A stretch of DNA of 64,000 nt from Paenibacillus caseinilyticus (GCF_027533645.1 NZ_JAQAGY010000008.1:124001-188000), one strand, 5' to 3'; counted from the first letter of the stretch, positions 8,896 to 18,402 are shown. Notes: generated by a model not told the origin, from the letters alone. Numbers and translations: made by a program.

Positions 8896-10254
8896 TTACG
8901 AATTCGGGTCGTTCACGTCGTGCTCTTCCAGGAATTTGATATCAAAATCGCCCGCAAGAAACTTCTTGTGCTCGAGAAGCTTCAAGTGGAACCCGATCGT
9001 CGAATGAATGCCTTCGACCGCGAACTCCGCAAGCGCCCGCTTCATCCGCTGAACCGCTTCGTCACGGGTTGCCCCCCAGACGATCAGCTTCGCGATCATG
9101 GAATCATAATGCGGCGGAATCGTGTAGCCTTGGTAGGCAGCGGAATCGACCCGGACGCCGAAGCCGCCCGGCGGAAGGTAGAACTTGATCTGGCCTGCGG
9201 AAGGCATGAAATTGCGTTCAGGGTCTTCCGCGTTGATCCGGCATTCGATCGCCCAGCCGTTGATCTTCACGTCTTCCTGCGAGAAGGAGAGCGGCTCGCC
9301 CTCGGCTACCCGGATCATCTCCTTGATGATATCGACGCCGGTGATCAGCTCCGTGACCGGATGCTCTACCTGGATGCGGGTGTTCATTTCCATGAAGTAG
9401 AACTGCCCGTCCTGCCCCAGCAGGAACTCCAGGGTCCCGGCGCCCGAGTAGTTCACGGCCTGCGCGGCTCGGACGGCCGCAGCCCCCATCGCTTCCCGCG
9501 TCTCCGGCGTAAGGATCGGACACGGCGCCTCTTCCACCAGCTTCTGGCGGCGGCGCTGAACCGAGCAGTCGCGCTCGCCCAGATGGACGACATTGCCGTG
9601 CTTGTCCGCCAGAATCTGGATCTCCACGTGCTTCATCCCCGTCAAGTATTTCTCGAGGTACACGCCTGCGTTGCCGAACGCCTTCTGAGCTTCCTGCTGG
9701 GCCGCCGTGATCTGCTGAACGAGCATCTCCTCGTTATCCGCCAGCCGGATTCCCTTGCCCCCGCCTCCGGCCGTTGCTTTGATGATCAGCGGGTAACCGA
9801 TCTCCCGCCCGAGACGGATCGCTTCCTCGATATCCTCGACCAGCCCGTCCGATCCGGGAATAACCGGCACGCCCGCATCCTTCATCGTCTGCTTCGCGAC
9901 CGCCTTGTCCCCCATACGCGAGATGGCTTCCGGCGACGGGCCGATGAACGTGATGTTGCAGCTCTCGCAAATTTCCGCGAAGTCGGCATTCTCCGCCAGG
10001 AATCCGTATCCCGGGTGGATGGCGTCGGTTTCGGTAAGCGTGGCTACACTCATGATATTCGTGTAATTCAAATAACTGTCTTTCGACAAAGTTGGCCCGA
10101 TACAATAGGCTTCGTCGGCCAAACGGACATGCAGCGCATCCCGGTCAGCTTCCGAATAGACGGCGACGGACGATATGCCGAGCTCCCGGCAGGCGCGGAT
10201 AATACGGACCGCAATCTCGCCCCGGTTGGCGATAAGTACTTTTTGGAACTTCAA
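8896..10254 (-). CDS. accC: Acetyl-CoA carboxylase, biotin carboxylase subunit
   Basis: 452 aa. An N-terminal preATP-grasp domain ([17 protein letters not shown]), an ATP-grasp domain with the glycine-rich [14 protein letters not shown], and the catalytic segment [16 protein letters not shown] are present. It carboxylates biotin on AccB using bicarbonate and ATP, the first half-reaction of malonyl-CoA synthesis. It follows accB at 14 bp in one transcript. Confidence 0.97.
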   Translation of the reverse strand: MKFQKVLIANRGEIAVRIIRACRELGISSVAVYSEADRDALHVRLADEAYCIGPTLSKDSYLNYTNIMSVATLTETDAIHPGYGFLAENADFAEICESCNITFIGPSPEAISRMGDKAVAKQTMKDAGVPVIPGSDGLVEDIEEAIRLGREIGYPLIIKATAGGGGKGIRLADNEEMLVQQITAAQQEAQKAFGNAGVYLEKYLTGMKHVEIQILADKHGNVVHLGERDCSVQRRRQKLVEEAPCPILTPETREAMGAAAVRAAQAVNYSGAGTLEFLLGQDGQFYFMEMNTRIQVEHPVTELITGVDIIKEMIRVAEGEPLSFSQEDVKINGWAIECRINAEDPERNFMPSAGQIKFYLPPGGFGVRVDSAAYQGYTIPPHYDSMIAKLIVWGATRDEAVQRMKRALAEFAVEGIHSTIGFHLKLLEHKKFLAGDFDIKFLEEHDVNDPNS

Positions 10255-10268
10255 TGGGATCTCTCCTT

Positions 10269-10760
<492 letters not shown>

Positions 10761-10852
10761 GAAATTCACTCCTTTGGGCGTCTTGTTGCGAAGCGCGGCA
10801 CGGCGCATACGGCCTGTCCGGTACGCAACATAGCGAAACAAACGACGTTGTT

Positions 10853-10858
10853 ATTATA
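10853..10858 (-). promoter_or_regulatory. Extended -10 box of the accBC promoter
   Basis: Minus strand TGATATAAT, an extended -10 element. The -35 region is poor (TTTCCT at 16 bp). Transcription would start about 85 bp upstream of the accB GTG. Confidence 0.6.
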
Positions 10859-10887
10859 TCACAATCTGTTATGAAGGAAAGAGTTTC

Positions 10888-10904
10888 TTGGTACGAGGTA
10901 CCAA
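10888..10904 (-). promoter_or_regulatory. FapR-like 17-bp palindrome upstream of accB
   Basis: Minus strand TTGGTACCTCGTACCAA, perfect 7-bp arms around 3 bases. It matches the published form of FapR operators (TTAGTACCT..TACTAA) except for a symmetric A-to-G change in each arm. It sits about 30 bp upstream of the -10 box. FapR is the malonyl-CoA-responsive repressor of lipid synthesis; binding here is inference. Confidence 0.6.
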
Positions 10905-11000
10905 TTTGGGAAAAGAGTGCTTCTCGGCCCTCTTCGGGGGCCTGCACCGCCCCTATCCCGCCGCGCCCTTCAGGCCTGCCCCAGAAAGAGGGCTCCCAAC

Positions 11001-11030
11001 AAAAAAAGAGCCCGGCAGCGCCCGGGCTCT
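11001..11030 (-). terminator. Terminator of the spoIIIA operon
   Basis: Minus strand AGAGCCCGG, a 6-nt loop, CCGGGCTCT, followed by seven T. It starts about 30 bp after the spoIIIAH stop codon. Confidence 0.9.
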
Positions 11031-11058
11031 GAAACCAATACGTTCAGTAAAGCGGTCC

Positions 11059-11955
11059 TTACGGCTTGAACGTAACAGCGATATTCTCCTTCGCAATGCC
11101 GAGTTCCTTCATCGCCTGGTCGGTAATGCTGTACGCCTGGCTGCGGTCGAGCTTGTCAGCCTGCACCGTCACCTTCCACTTCGCCCCATCCTGCGTGACG
11201 ACAGCCTGGTGGTATGTCTGGCTCAGCTGCCCTTCGAAGTATTCGATCTTCGCTTCGAGGTCCTGCAGCTTGAGCAGCTCGGCCTGGGCATCGGCGGCGG
11301 CCTGCGTCGTCTGCTTCGTATCCGCGATGAGGTTCACGAGCTGCTCGCTCTTCTTCGAGATCTCGGTTTCGCGGGTCATCTGAAGGTCATTGAAATACCC
11401 CGTACCGCTCTGCGCGCCCGTCTGCAGCTGCTGGAGCACCTTTGCGTCTGCCGCTGAGAGGGACGATTCCGTCTTCGATACCGGCTGGGCCGCAGGCGTA
11501 TCCGAAGCGCCGGGAGCGGCAGAAGACGGCTTGTCGGTTTTGGTGCTGCTCTCTTTGTGCTCGTTCTTGTTGTCGGCCGCTTTCTGCCCCGCCTCGGGAG
11601 CGGACGATTGCGCATCGGCCTTCGGCTCCGCCGCTTTCGGATCCGCTGCCTTGGAATCCGGTGCCTTAGGGTCAGCGGCCTTTGCGTCCGTTTTCGGCTC
11701 GGTCTGAGCTGCGGACTTCCCGTCCGCTTTCGCTCCCTCTCCGGCTGCGGCACCTTGTTTGGCTGCCGCTTCCGGCGCTGCGGTCTGCTGCAGTCCGTCC
11801 AGCTGGCCGGTATTGAGCGTCAACTCTTTCGCCGCCGTACCCGCCGTCTTCACATCAACCTGGTTCACGTCTTCAGTGAAGAGGTAGTATGCTGACAGCA
11901 CCACCATCAAACTCAGCATCGATACGAGCCACACCGTTTGTCTCTTCGTGTTCAT
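11059..11955 (-). CDS. spoIIIAH: Stage III sporulation protein AH
   Basis: 298 aa against 218 in B. subtilis. One N-terminal transmembrane helix (about residues 8-26), then a very long low-complexity spacer (about residues 60-165) made of repeated Lys-Ala-Asp-Pro blocks, then the conserved ring-building (YscJ-like) domain with NLIADTKQTTQAAADAQAELL and VTVQADKLDRSQAYSITDQAM. SpoIIIAH in the mother-cell membrane binds SpoIIQ across the intermembrane space to form the feeding channel. The extra 80 residues lie only in the spacer. Last gene of the operon, before a strong terminator. Confidence 0.95.
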   Translation of the reverse strand: MNTKRQTVWLVSMLSLMVVLSAYYLFTEDVNQVDVKTAGTAAKELTLNTGQLDGLQQTAAPEAAAKQGAAAGEGAKADGKSAAQTEPKTDAKAADPKAPDSKAADPKAAEPKADAQSSAPEAGQKAADNKNEHKESSTKTDKPSSAAPGASDTPAAQPVSKTESSLSAADAKVLQQLQTGAQSGTGYFNDLQMTRETEISKKSEQLVNLIADTKQTTQAAADAQAELLKLQDLEAKIEYFEGQLSQTYHQAVVTQDGAKWKVTVQADKLDRSQAYSITDQAMKELGIAKENIAVTFKP

Positions 11956-12010
11956 CCTTGTAATCCTCCTTCAAAAGGTTATTCGCCTGTCCATCCCGCT
12001 TCGCGTCCGG

Positions 12011-12643
12011 CTACTGCTTTCTAGGCTGGATCGAAATACGGTGGGGAGGCACTTCGAGCCCCCGCTCCACGGCTTCCGATATCATCTTCTTGACCGTCAG
12101 GTTCTCCGCCCCCTTGGCGATGACGAGCACGCCGCGGATCTTGGGCTTAATCGTTTTCGTAATCAGCGGCTGCTTGCCCCCCGACACTTCATAGATCACG
12201 ACTTCCCCGCTTTTATTGATCTCGGTAATATGTCTGGTGGAGCCTTGATGATCCTTCTCGTTGGTAATCTGCTCGACATCCTTGCGGTTCTCATGGACAA
12301 CGATCTCCTCCGTGGATTCAATCGTGACCATTACCTCCACTTCCCCGACGCCAACCATTTTCGACAGCATTTCTTTGAGCTGGGACTGGTACGCTTCCTC
12401 GTATTCGCGGAAGGGGCTGCGCTCCTTGCCCGGCGAGAAGACCGGCTGGTCCGCCGGTGCGGAAGGGGAGGCCCGTGCGGGCTCCGTCGTACCGACGTCC
12501 TTAACGGTAATGAACGAGTTCAATATCATGAAAGCCGCGCCAACCAGCCCCATCAGCAGCAGCCAGCGGAAGGTCTGCATCCGCTTCGTCCCTCCCGGCC
12601 CCCCTCCGAACCAATCGCCGAGACCTTTCCAGCCTGAGCCCAT
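12011..12643 (-). CDS. spoIIIAG: Stage III sporulation protein AG
   Basis: 210 aa from the ATG at 12643, which has GGAGGTGAGG just upstream; an upstream in-frame start is rejected. One transmembrane helix (about residues 24-43, TFRWLLLMGLVGAAFMIL), then a secretin-like ring domain with VGVGEVEVMVTIESTEEIVVHEN and KPKIRGVLVIAKGAENLTVK. SpoIIIAG forms the large ring of the SpoIIIA-SpoIIQ channel. It follows spoIIIAF at 5 bp. Confidence 0.95.
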   Translation of the reverse strand: MGSGWKGLGDWFGGGPGGTKRMQTFRWLLLMGLVGAAFMILNSFITVKDVGTTEPARASPSAPADQPVFSPGKERSPFREYEEAYQSQLKEMLSKMVGVGEVEVMVTIESTEEIVVHENRKDVEQITNEKDHQGSTRHITEINKSGEVVIYEVSGGKQPLITKTIKPKIRGVLVIAKGAENLTVKKMISEAVERGLEVPPHRISIQPRKQ

Positions 12644-12648
12644 GCTCC

Positions 12649-13419
12649 TCACCTCCCGAGCGCATCCGAATCCACTTCGAGCTTGATCTGGCTCTCCTCC
12701 AGCTGCCAATCCTGCGAGAGCAGCCGGATGATCTCCGTCTTCTTCTGCAGAAGCTCAGGTGCCCGTTCCGCCGCTTCCCCCTCCTTCAGCAGGGATGCCG
12801 CATCGGCACTCCGCTCTTCATCCTTACCGATCCGGATATCCAGTCCCTGCACGGGCTGTACCGGCTGTACCGGCTGTATCGGCTGCACAGGCTTCATGGC
12901 CCCGGCACTCGCTTCGTCCCCTCGGCCGCCTCCTCCGTCACTTCCTCCGACAGGCTTCACCGGCTGCGGCGCGAAGGTGACGGACACGCTCCGGATCTCG
13001 GCTTGGCCGCTCTCGCCGGCTGCGGTCTCCACCTGAATCTGCCGGACCTTGACACCCGCCGTGCTCTCAAGCTTGCGTTTCATCAGGTCGGCCACCTGCT
13101 GGCGGACCACCTGATGCGCCTCCGCTTCCCGGCTGCGCTGAAGGGCCTGCGCCCTCTGCTGGATCGCCGGCAGGGACTCGATCGGCTGTCCCTGCCCCTG
13201 CCCTGCACTCTGAAAGAGCGCGGCTGTCAGGCGTTTGTCGAGTTCGCCGGGACCCGAGAACAGCGATAGCAGGGGCTGCATCAGCGTCAGGAGCAGGAAG
13301 AGCGAGATGACCGTCTTGACGTAACGCTGCATGGTCGCATTGGGCAGCAGCAGATCCACGAAGGTAGCCAGGAGGATCACCAGGATTACCGACTTCAGCC
13401 AACCGCTAAGCCAATCCAA
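12649..13419 (-). CDS. spoIIIAF: Stage III sporulation protein AF
   Basis: 256 aa, longer than the B. subtilis protein of about 206. Two N-terminal transmembrane segments (about 9-26 and 34-53) match the family, followed by a soluble ring-building domain. The extra length comes largely from a low-complexity stretch with repeated Pro-Val-Gln units (residues about 173-193), encoded by 9-bp repeats near 12845-12890. Part of the SpoIIIA channel complex. Confidence 0.92.
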   Translation of the reverse strand: MDWLSGWLKSVILVILLATFVDLLLPNATMQRYVKTVISLFLLLTLMQPLLSLFSGPGELDKRLTAALFQSAGQGQGQPIESLPAIQQRAQALQRSREAEAHQVVRQQVADLMKRKLESTAGVKVRQIQVETAAGESGQAEIRSVSVTFAPQPVKPVGGSDGGGGRGDEASAGAMKPVQPIQPVQPVQPVQGLDIRIGKDEERSADAASLLKEGEAAERAPELLQKKTEIIRLLSQDWQLEESQIKLEVDSDALGR

Positions 13420-13510
13420 GGCTCCCCCTCCTTTGCCCGGCTTTCTCCCCTACCCTCACGTATGTCCTTCTGTATCCGTACGCTGTCATCACACGAACTG
13501 CCTGCCATGC

Positions 13511-14752
13511 TCAGCGCATCATGACCGATACATTGCCGGCGGCAATCATGATCGAGATGGCGAGGAAGAACATCAGCCCGACGACGGCTAGAGCGGCGAA
13601 TACGTAGATCAGGCTTTTGCCGATCGTCTCCAGGCACGAGATCATCGGATTGTCGCCCAGCGGCTGCATGATGGCCGCCGACAGGTTGTAGATCAGGGCC
13701 AGGACGATGATTTTGATCGCAGGGAAGGCGCAGATCACCAGGATGATCACCACGCCCGCCAGGCCGACCGCATTCTTCACGAGCAGCGAAGCGCCGATGA
13801 CCGTCTCCGAAGCGTCCGAGAACAGCCTGCCTACGACCGGGACGAAGTTGCCCGCGATGTACTTCGCCGTCCGGATCGTCACGCCGTCCGCTACCGAACC
13901 GGCCGCCCCCTGTACCGAGATGACGCCGAGGAATACGGTCACGAAGATGCCGAGGCACGCCAGCGAGATCGTCCGCAGCAGGTTCGCCAGCTGGGTGACT
14001 TTGTATTTGTCCGACAGCGCGCTGACGATATGGAGCACCGCCGAGAAGAACAGCAGCGGGAAAACCACGAAGTAGACCACCGTACCCACCGCATGGACCA
14101 TGAAGACAATCAGGGGATGCAGCACGGATACCGAGACCACATTGCCCATCGAAGCCAGCAGTGTCAGCAGCAGCGGGACGACCGCGATCATGAAGTGAAT
14201 CATGTCGCCGATCGCCTCCTTGGCATATCCGATGGCGACGCTGAACGAATTCACTGCCATAATCATCAGGACCAGGAATGAGATCGAATAGGCAATCTTG
14301 CTTACCGTGTTCTTCTCGAAGGAGCTCTGCAGAGTCTCCAGCAGCATACTGAAGATGGTCAGGATGACAATGGACACGAGCAGCTTGCCGTTGTAGAGCA
14401 GTTCGTGGAACAGGTACCGGAGCAGCCCCTGCATCATCCCCGCGAAGGAAATTTCCTTGGCTCCGAGCAGCAGGTCCATGAAGGAAGGCGCCCTCGCATC
14501 CGGAAAGTACCCGCCGTACTGCTGAACCAGGCGTGTCCAGAAGCCTTCGACCGTGTCGAGCGGCAGATGCTGCGCCTGCTGCCTTACGAGCTCTTCCGCC
14601 GGCGTGGCCGCCAGAGCTCCGCCGATGCCCCCAGACAGTCCTCCGCTGCCGAGCAGCAGCACGAACATCACCGCCAGCAAGATGAGCCATTCCCGGCCTT
14701 GGTATCTCTGCACACCCAGCGCGCCGCTCCCACGGCCTACCTTGTCCCGCAT
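13511..14752 (-). CDS. spoIIIAE: Stage III sporulation protein AE
   Basis: 413 aa polytopic membrane protein. An N-terminal signal-like hydrophobic segment (about 22-45) ends near ALAATPAEEL and is followed by several transmembrane helices. Largest membrane subunit of the SpoIIIA complex; required for sigma-G activity in the engulfed forespore. Confidence 0.95.
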   Translation of the reverse strand: MRDKVGRGSGALGVQRYQGREWLILLAVMFVLLLGSGGLSGGIGGALAATPAEELVRQQAQHLPLDTVEGFWTRLVQQYGGYFPDARAPSFMDLLLGAKEISFAGMMQGLLRYLFHELLYNGKLLVSIVILTIFSMLLETLQSSFEKNTVSKIAYSISFLVLMIMAVNSFSVAIGYAKEAIGDMIHFMIAVVPLLLTLLASMGNVVSVSVLHPLIVFMVHAVGTVVYFVVFPLLFFSAVLHIVSALSDKYKVTQLANLLRTISLACLGIFVTVFLGVISVQGAAGSVADGVTIRTAKYIAGNFVPVVGRLFSDASETVIGASLLVKNAVGLAGVVIILVICAFPAIKIIVLALIYNLSAAIMQPLGDNPMISCLETIGKSLIYVFAALAVVGLMFFLAISIMIAAGNVSVMMR

Positions 14753-14792
14753 GGTCTCCCCCCGGTTTCCCCGCCTTGTCCCCCTCCGCCAG

Positions 14793-15182
14793 TCAGGCCG
14801 GCAGCAGCTTCACGACCGTATCGATAATAACCGAGACGATCGGGATCGCCATGACCATGATCAGGATTTTGCCTGACAGCTCAATCTTGGAGGCCACAGC
14901 CTCCTGGCCTGCGTCCCTCACGATTTGGGCCCCGAATTCCGCGATATACGCAATGCCTATGATTTTGAGAATCGTCTTCAAAAAAATCATGTTGATGTCG
15001 GCCCTGTTCGCCAAATCCTCCAGCACGCCGATCACCAGCGCGATTTTGCCGATGAGAAACAGAAAGATCGTGATCCCGGTGAAAGCGGTGAGGAGGAAGG
15101 CGAACATGGGCTTCTGCTCTTTGATAACAAGCACTAGTATCGTCGTGATGAGCCCCAGCCCCACGATCTGGATTATCTCCAT
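14793..15182 (-). CDS. spoIIIAD: Stage III sporulation protein AD
   Basis: 129 aa, four hydrophobic segments starting IIQIVGLGLITTILVLVIK, with the conserved EFGAQIVRDAGQEAVASKIELSGK cut by charged residues. Membrane subunit of the SpoIIIA channel. It lies 19 bp after spoIIIAC and has the family's usual length. Confidence 0.95.
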   Translation of the reverse strand: MEIIQIVGLGLITTILVLVIKEQKPMFAFLLTAFTGITIFLFLIGKIALVIGVLEDLANRADINMIFLKTILKIIGIAYIAEFGAQIVRDAGQEAVASKIELSGKILIMVMAIPIVSVIIDTVVKLLPA

Positions 15183-15201
15183 CCGTCCTTAGCCTCCCTG
15201 C

Positions 15202-15405
15202 CTACTGGAAGAGGAATATGGCTTTGATTTCTTTGAATAGGCTGTCGAGCAGGCTGACCACCATGAACAGCACGACGACAAACCCGATAACCGTCACCCA
15301 GTGGGCCATATCTTCCTTGCCCATCTGCTTCAGCACGGTATGAATCATTGCGATAATGATGCCGATGCCGGCAATCTGGAATATCGCGTCTACATCCACG
15401 TTCAT
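15202..15405 (-). CDS. spoIIIAC: Stage III sporulation protein AC
   Basis: 67 aa, two transmembrane helices. The start chosen is the ATG at 15405 (MNVDVDAIFQIAG), which matches B. subtilis in length and has GAGGTG 6 nt upstream; a GTG at 15414 overlaps that ribosome site. It ends KEIKAIFLFQ as in the family. Channel membrane subunit. Confidence 0.95.
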   Translation of the reverse strand: MNVDVDAIFQIAGIGIIIAMIHTVLKQMGKEDMAHWVTVIGFVVVLFMVVSLLDSLFKEIKAIFLFQ

Positions 15406-15462
15406 TGGCGGCACCTCACCCCTTTACCAGAACCCGGCATCGGTCTTCCCGTTCCCAACGGG

Positions 15463-15981
15463 TCAATACATCAAGATGACGGCCAAGGCACCCATCAGCA
15501 CACCCAGGCTCTTCCACATCCGCTCGTAACGCTGCTGCTCGTCTCTTGCGGTATCCGACTCGCCCTGCAGCTGGGAGACGGCCAGGCGCAGATGCTTGAC
15601 CTGATCCTCGCGGTCGGTCAGCCCAAGGGTGTGCCCCAGCTGCAGGAGCACCTCGCGCTCGGACGCCTTCATGGATGTCGCGCGCCAGGAACGGGTTACC
15701 GCCTTATGCCAGATGCCTGCTGCCGATTGCCCGGTTGACCTCTCCAGCTCACCGGCTGCCTCCAGGAACAGCGTACCGACCGGTGCGGCGCAGGTGCCGC
15801 CCGTGCGCCGCAGCGCCTCGGGCAGCGGGGTGAAGCCATAGAGGATCTCGCTCTCGAGCCGCTGGAGCAGCCGGATGAGATCCGCGATCTGCTTCGGTCG
15901 GCGGGCGAGCTGGGACGCCTGGTGGAAGCCGAAGAGTGTGCCGGCCAAGAGCACGAGCGCGGCGCCGAGCAGCTTCAGCAT
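15463..15981 (-). CDS. spoIIIAB: Stage III sporulation protein AB
   Basis: 172 aa. N-terminal membrane segment (about 2-18), a helical cytoplasmic body with RPKQIADLIRLLQRLESEI and a C-terminal membrane helix (about 155-171, SLGVLMGALAVILMY). Resembles the type II secretion GspF fold and is needed for SpoIIIA assembly. It lies 43 bp after spoIIIAA. Confidence 0.94.
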   Translation of the reverse strand: MLKLLGAALVLLAGTLFGFHQASQLARRPKQIADLIRLLQRLESEILYGFTPLPEALRRTGGTCAAPVGTLFLEAAGELERSTGQSAAGIWHKAVTRSWRATSMKASEREVLLQLGHTLGLTDREDQVKHLRLAVSQLQGESDTARDEQQRYERMWKSLGVLMGALAVILMY

Positions 15982-16024
15982 GGCGGATGCCCCCGTCCCC
16001 GGGCGCTTGCCGTTCTCTGGCGCA

Positions 16025-17029
16025 TCAGGCCAGGCCCCCTCTCAGCGCTAGACGCTCGTCTATCCGCTGTCCGGCGGCATTGTACACGGCGGAGCGGGGC
16101 GCCCCGGACCGGGAGCCTTCCCCCGCCGCCCGCGACAGGACGACGAAGCGGTCGAATACCCCTTCCTGCAGCAGCTCCCTCAAGATCGGACGCTGCCGCA
16201 CATCGTCCACATCCCTGCCGTGGGCGGTGACGATCAGTCCAATGCCCGCGTGGAGCGCCTCATGGATCGCCGCCGCATCCTCGCTTCGGCCGATCTCATC
16301 GGCGATAAGCACCTCGGGCGACATCGAGCGGATCATCATCATCATGCCCTCCGCTTTCGGGCAGCCGTCCAGCACATCGGTCCGCGGGCCGACATCGAAG
16401 CGGGGCACGCCCCGCACGCAGGCAGCGATCTCGGAGCGTTCGTCGACGATGCCGACCTTGAAGCTGCGGCCTGCAAGGCCCGCCTCCGGGGATCCGGTGC
16501 TGAGCAGCCTTGCAAGGTCCCGCACCAGCGTCGTCTTGCCGAGCTGCGGCGGCGAGACCACCAGCGTCCGGCAGAGCCGGCCGGTGCCGGGCTCCAGCAG
16601 GTGGGCCGCTACACCGGCCCCCGCCCCTTTCCATTCCCGGGCGAGCCGGATATTGAAGGAGGCGACATCCTTCACGTACTTGACGCAGCCCTGCTCCACG
16701 ATGGTCCGGCCCGCCAAGCCTACCCGGTGTCCGCCCGCAATCGTGATATAACCGCGTTTCAGCTCTTCTTCGAACGTATAGAGCGAATGCTGCGTAAGCA
16801 GCTCCAGCAACGTCCGGCAGTCTTCCCTGGTGGGCCTGTACGCCTTCGTAACGTCTTCTGCCGTCCGCCCCTCCGCCGTGACGAAACGGCTGCCGCTGCC
16901 CCGGACCAGTTCGAGCGGGCGATTCTCGCGAATCCGGATTTCCTGCAGATCGCTCTGCATGTGCGCTGGTAGAGCCGCTAGAATGCTCTGCAGCGGAGCA
17001 GAGAAGTAAGGTAAGAGTGATTGGATCAA
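16025..17029 (-). CDS. spoIIIAA: Stage III sporulation protein AA, secretion-type ATPase
   Basis: 334 aa AAA-type ATPase that powers the SpoIIIA channel. Walker A is SPPQLGKTT (Lys165), with Ser where the first Gly normally is; Walker B is VLIADEIGR with the catalytic Glu. The GITIAGG-like segment (GYITIAGGHRVGLAG) is typical. First gene of the eight-gene operon, under a sigma-E-type promoter 38 bp upstream of its start. Confidence 0.96.
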   Translation of the reverse strand: MIQSLLPYFSAPLQSILAALPAHMQSDLQEIRIRENRPLELVRGSGSRFVTAEGRTAEDVTKAYRPTREDCRTLLELLTQHSLYTFEEELKRGYITIAGGHRVGLAGRTIVEQGCVKYVKDVASFNIRLAREWKGAGAGVAAHLLEPGTGRLCRTLVVSPPQLGKTTLVRDLARLLSTGSPEAGLAGRSFKVGIVDERSEIAACVRGVPRFDVGPRTDVLDGCPKAEGMMMMIRSMSPEVLIADEIGRSEDAAAIHEALHAGIGLIVTAHGRDVDDVRQRPILRELLQEGVFDRFVVLSRAAGEGSRSGAPRSAVYNAAGQRIDERLALRGGLA

Positions 17030-17066
17030 AGCGCTATCCCCCCAAGCTGTCCATCTTTACTAATCC

Positions 17067-17094
17067 AATGTATGCCCCGCCTACTGAAATATGA
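17067..17094 (-). promoter_or_regulatory. Sigma-E type promoter of the spoIIIA operon
   Basis: Minus strand TCATATT, 13-bp spacer, CATACATT. Both boxes fit the mother-cell sigma-E consensus. It lies in the gap between yqhV and spoIIIAA. Confidence 0.8.
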
Positions 17095-17104
17095 CAGAGT
17101 CCCA

Positions 17105-17377
17105 TCACTTTTTTAAGATTCCGATAAAGAGACACGCCACCCCCGCCAGCACCCAGACGAACTTGCCCACCGAGAGCTTATCCGCAAGTCCCACCAGACC
17201 GATGGTCGTAGTGGTCAACAGCACGAGCGGGCCGACCAGCGCCAAGCCCGAATTCACAAGCAGCGCTTTCTCAATCTGATTGAATCTCAGCATCAGCAGT
17301 GCCGCCATAATCTCGACTGACCCCGACAGCAGCCGCAGCACGGCCATACTCAGTACGATTTTGTTGATCATCGACAT
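17105..17377 (-). CDS. yqhV: YqhV family membrane protein (DUF2619)
   Basis: 90 aa with three hydrophobic segments. Start at the ATG 17377, preceded by GTGGAGGG. B. subtilis yqhV likewise lies directly upstream of spoIIIAA. Its function is unknown. A CATACATT box 32 bp upstream (17409-17416) matches the sigma-E -10 box of spoIIIAA, suggesting mother-cell expression, although the -35 is weak. Confidence 0.85.
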   Translation of the reverse strand: MSMINKIVLSMAVLRLLSGSVEIMAALLMLRFNQIEKALLVNSGLALVGPLVLLTTTTIGLVGLADKLSVGKFVWVLAGVACLFIGILKK

Positions 17378-17408
17378 GGGATTCCCTCCACCTTGGTTTC
17401 TCCTCCCC

Positions 17409-17416
17409 AATGTATG
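17409..17416 (-). promoter_or_regulatory. Possible sigma-E -10 box for yqhV
   Basis: Minus strand CATACATT, identical to the -10 box of the spoIIIA promoter. The upstream box (TAAATG at 12-13 bp) is a poor -35, so this is tentative. Confidence 0.4.
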
Positions 17417-17537
17417 CGGGCTCGTCTCCATTTAGGCATCCTTAGGCTTCATTTAGGCGATCCGGGCACCACCCCATCCGAATGCGCATATGCTGTGGGG
17501 AATTCCAAAACCATAGAGTACAGCGAGGCGATTGGAC

Positions 17538-18377
17538 ATGGAGGTTACACCACCGGGACAGTGGCATCCCCTGCTAAGCGATCCGACCGGCGTGCGGACC
17601 GGCAAACCGAGAAGCCTGGGGCAGACCATGGTCATTGACAAGGGTCTGGGGCTGCATGCCCTGGAAGATTTGCTCGCCACAGCAGGCCCTTATATCGACA
17701 TGCTCAAAATCGGATTCGGCACTTCGCCGCTCTACCCGGCGGCTTTCCTGCAGCAAAAGATAGAGATGGTCAAAGCGCACGATATTCTCGTGTATCCGGG
17801 AGGCACGTTCCTGGAGGTGGCGATCCGGCAGGGAGCCGTGAAGCCCTTCTTCGATATGGTTGCTCAGCTTGGCTTCAGCGCCCTGGAGGTGTCGGACGGG
17901 ACCATTGAGGTTCCGCGAAGCCAGCGCAGCGAATTGATCTGCCGGGGGCTCGACGAGGGCCTGACTGTCATCACGGAATACGGCAAAAAGGGCTGGGGCT
18001 CGGCGATCGAGCTGCAGGAGCTCATCGAGACCGTTACGGTGGATTCGGAGCTCGGGGCGGCCCTCGTGACGATTGAAGGCAGGGAATCGGGGAAAGGCGT
18101 CGGGATTTTCGACGAACAAGGCGGCTGTAAGGATGAGGAAATATCGATGGTGCTGAAGAACGTGCCGAGTCCGGATCTGCTCCTATGGGAAGCTCCGCAC
18201 AAAGAGCAGCAGGTTCACTTGATGCATATGCTCGGCACCGGCATTCATCTCGGCAACATCGCGCCATCGGATGTAATCTCGCTTGAAGCGCTCCGCCGGG
18301 CACTGCGCTCGGACACCCTGCTGCTCGGCAATCAGGGCCGCCATGTGGGAGACCCGTCCTGGGCGTGGGAGATTTAG
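17538..18377 (+). CDS. comA: Phosphosulfolactate synthase
   Basis: 279 aa TIM-barrel protein of the ComA family. It adds sulfite to phosphoenolpyruvate to give phosphosulfolactate. Family segments are KPRSLGQTMVIDKGLG, IDMLKIGFGTSPLYP, EVSDGTIEVPRSQR and IEGRESGKGVGIFDE. Start at the ATG 17538 rather than the TTG at 17532. comB follows at 25 bp, so the pair makes sulfolactate. In B. subtilis the equivalents are yitD/yitC and sulfolactate accumulates in spores. A CATAGAGTA at 17512-17520 matches the sigma-K -10 pattern but lacks a -35. Confidence 0.93.
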   Translation: MEVTPPGQWHPLLSDPTGVRTGKPRSLGQTMVIDKGLGLHALEDLLATAGPYIDMLKIGFGTSPLYPAAFLQQKIEMVKAHDILVYPGGTFLEVAIRQGAVKPFFDMVAQLGFSALEVSDGTIEVPRSQRSELICRGLDEGLTVITEYGKKGWGSAIELQELIETVTVDSELGAALVTIEGRESGKGVGIFDEQGGCKDEEISMVLKNVPSPDLLLWEAPHKEQQVHLMHMLGTGIHLGNIAPSDVISLEALRRALRSDTLLLGNQGRHVGDPSWAWEI

Positions 18378-18402
18378 TAGAGGAAGAGGAGAGATTCTCC
18401 CC

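Noticed and set aside
12840-12900. Short repeats that could suggest a CRISPR array
   Set aside because: They are in-frame PVQ codons within spoIIIAF without spacers; no CRISPR array is present in the window.
13395-14690. 431-codon open frame in another frame of the minus strand
   Set aside because: Overlaps spoIIIAE out of frame; Arg/Gly-rich, typical of frame-shifted GC-rich coding.
17512-17520. Sigma-K-like -10 box before comA
   Set aside because: No matching -35 at the right distance, so not listed as a promoter.
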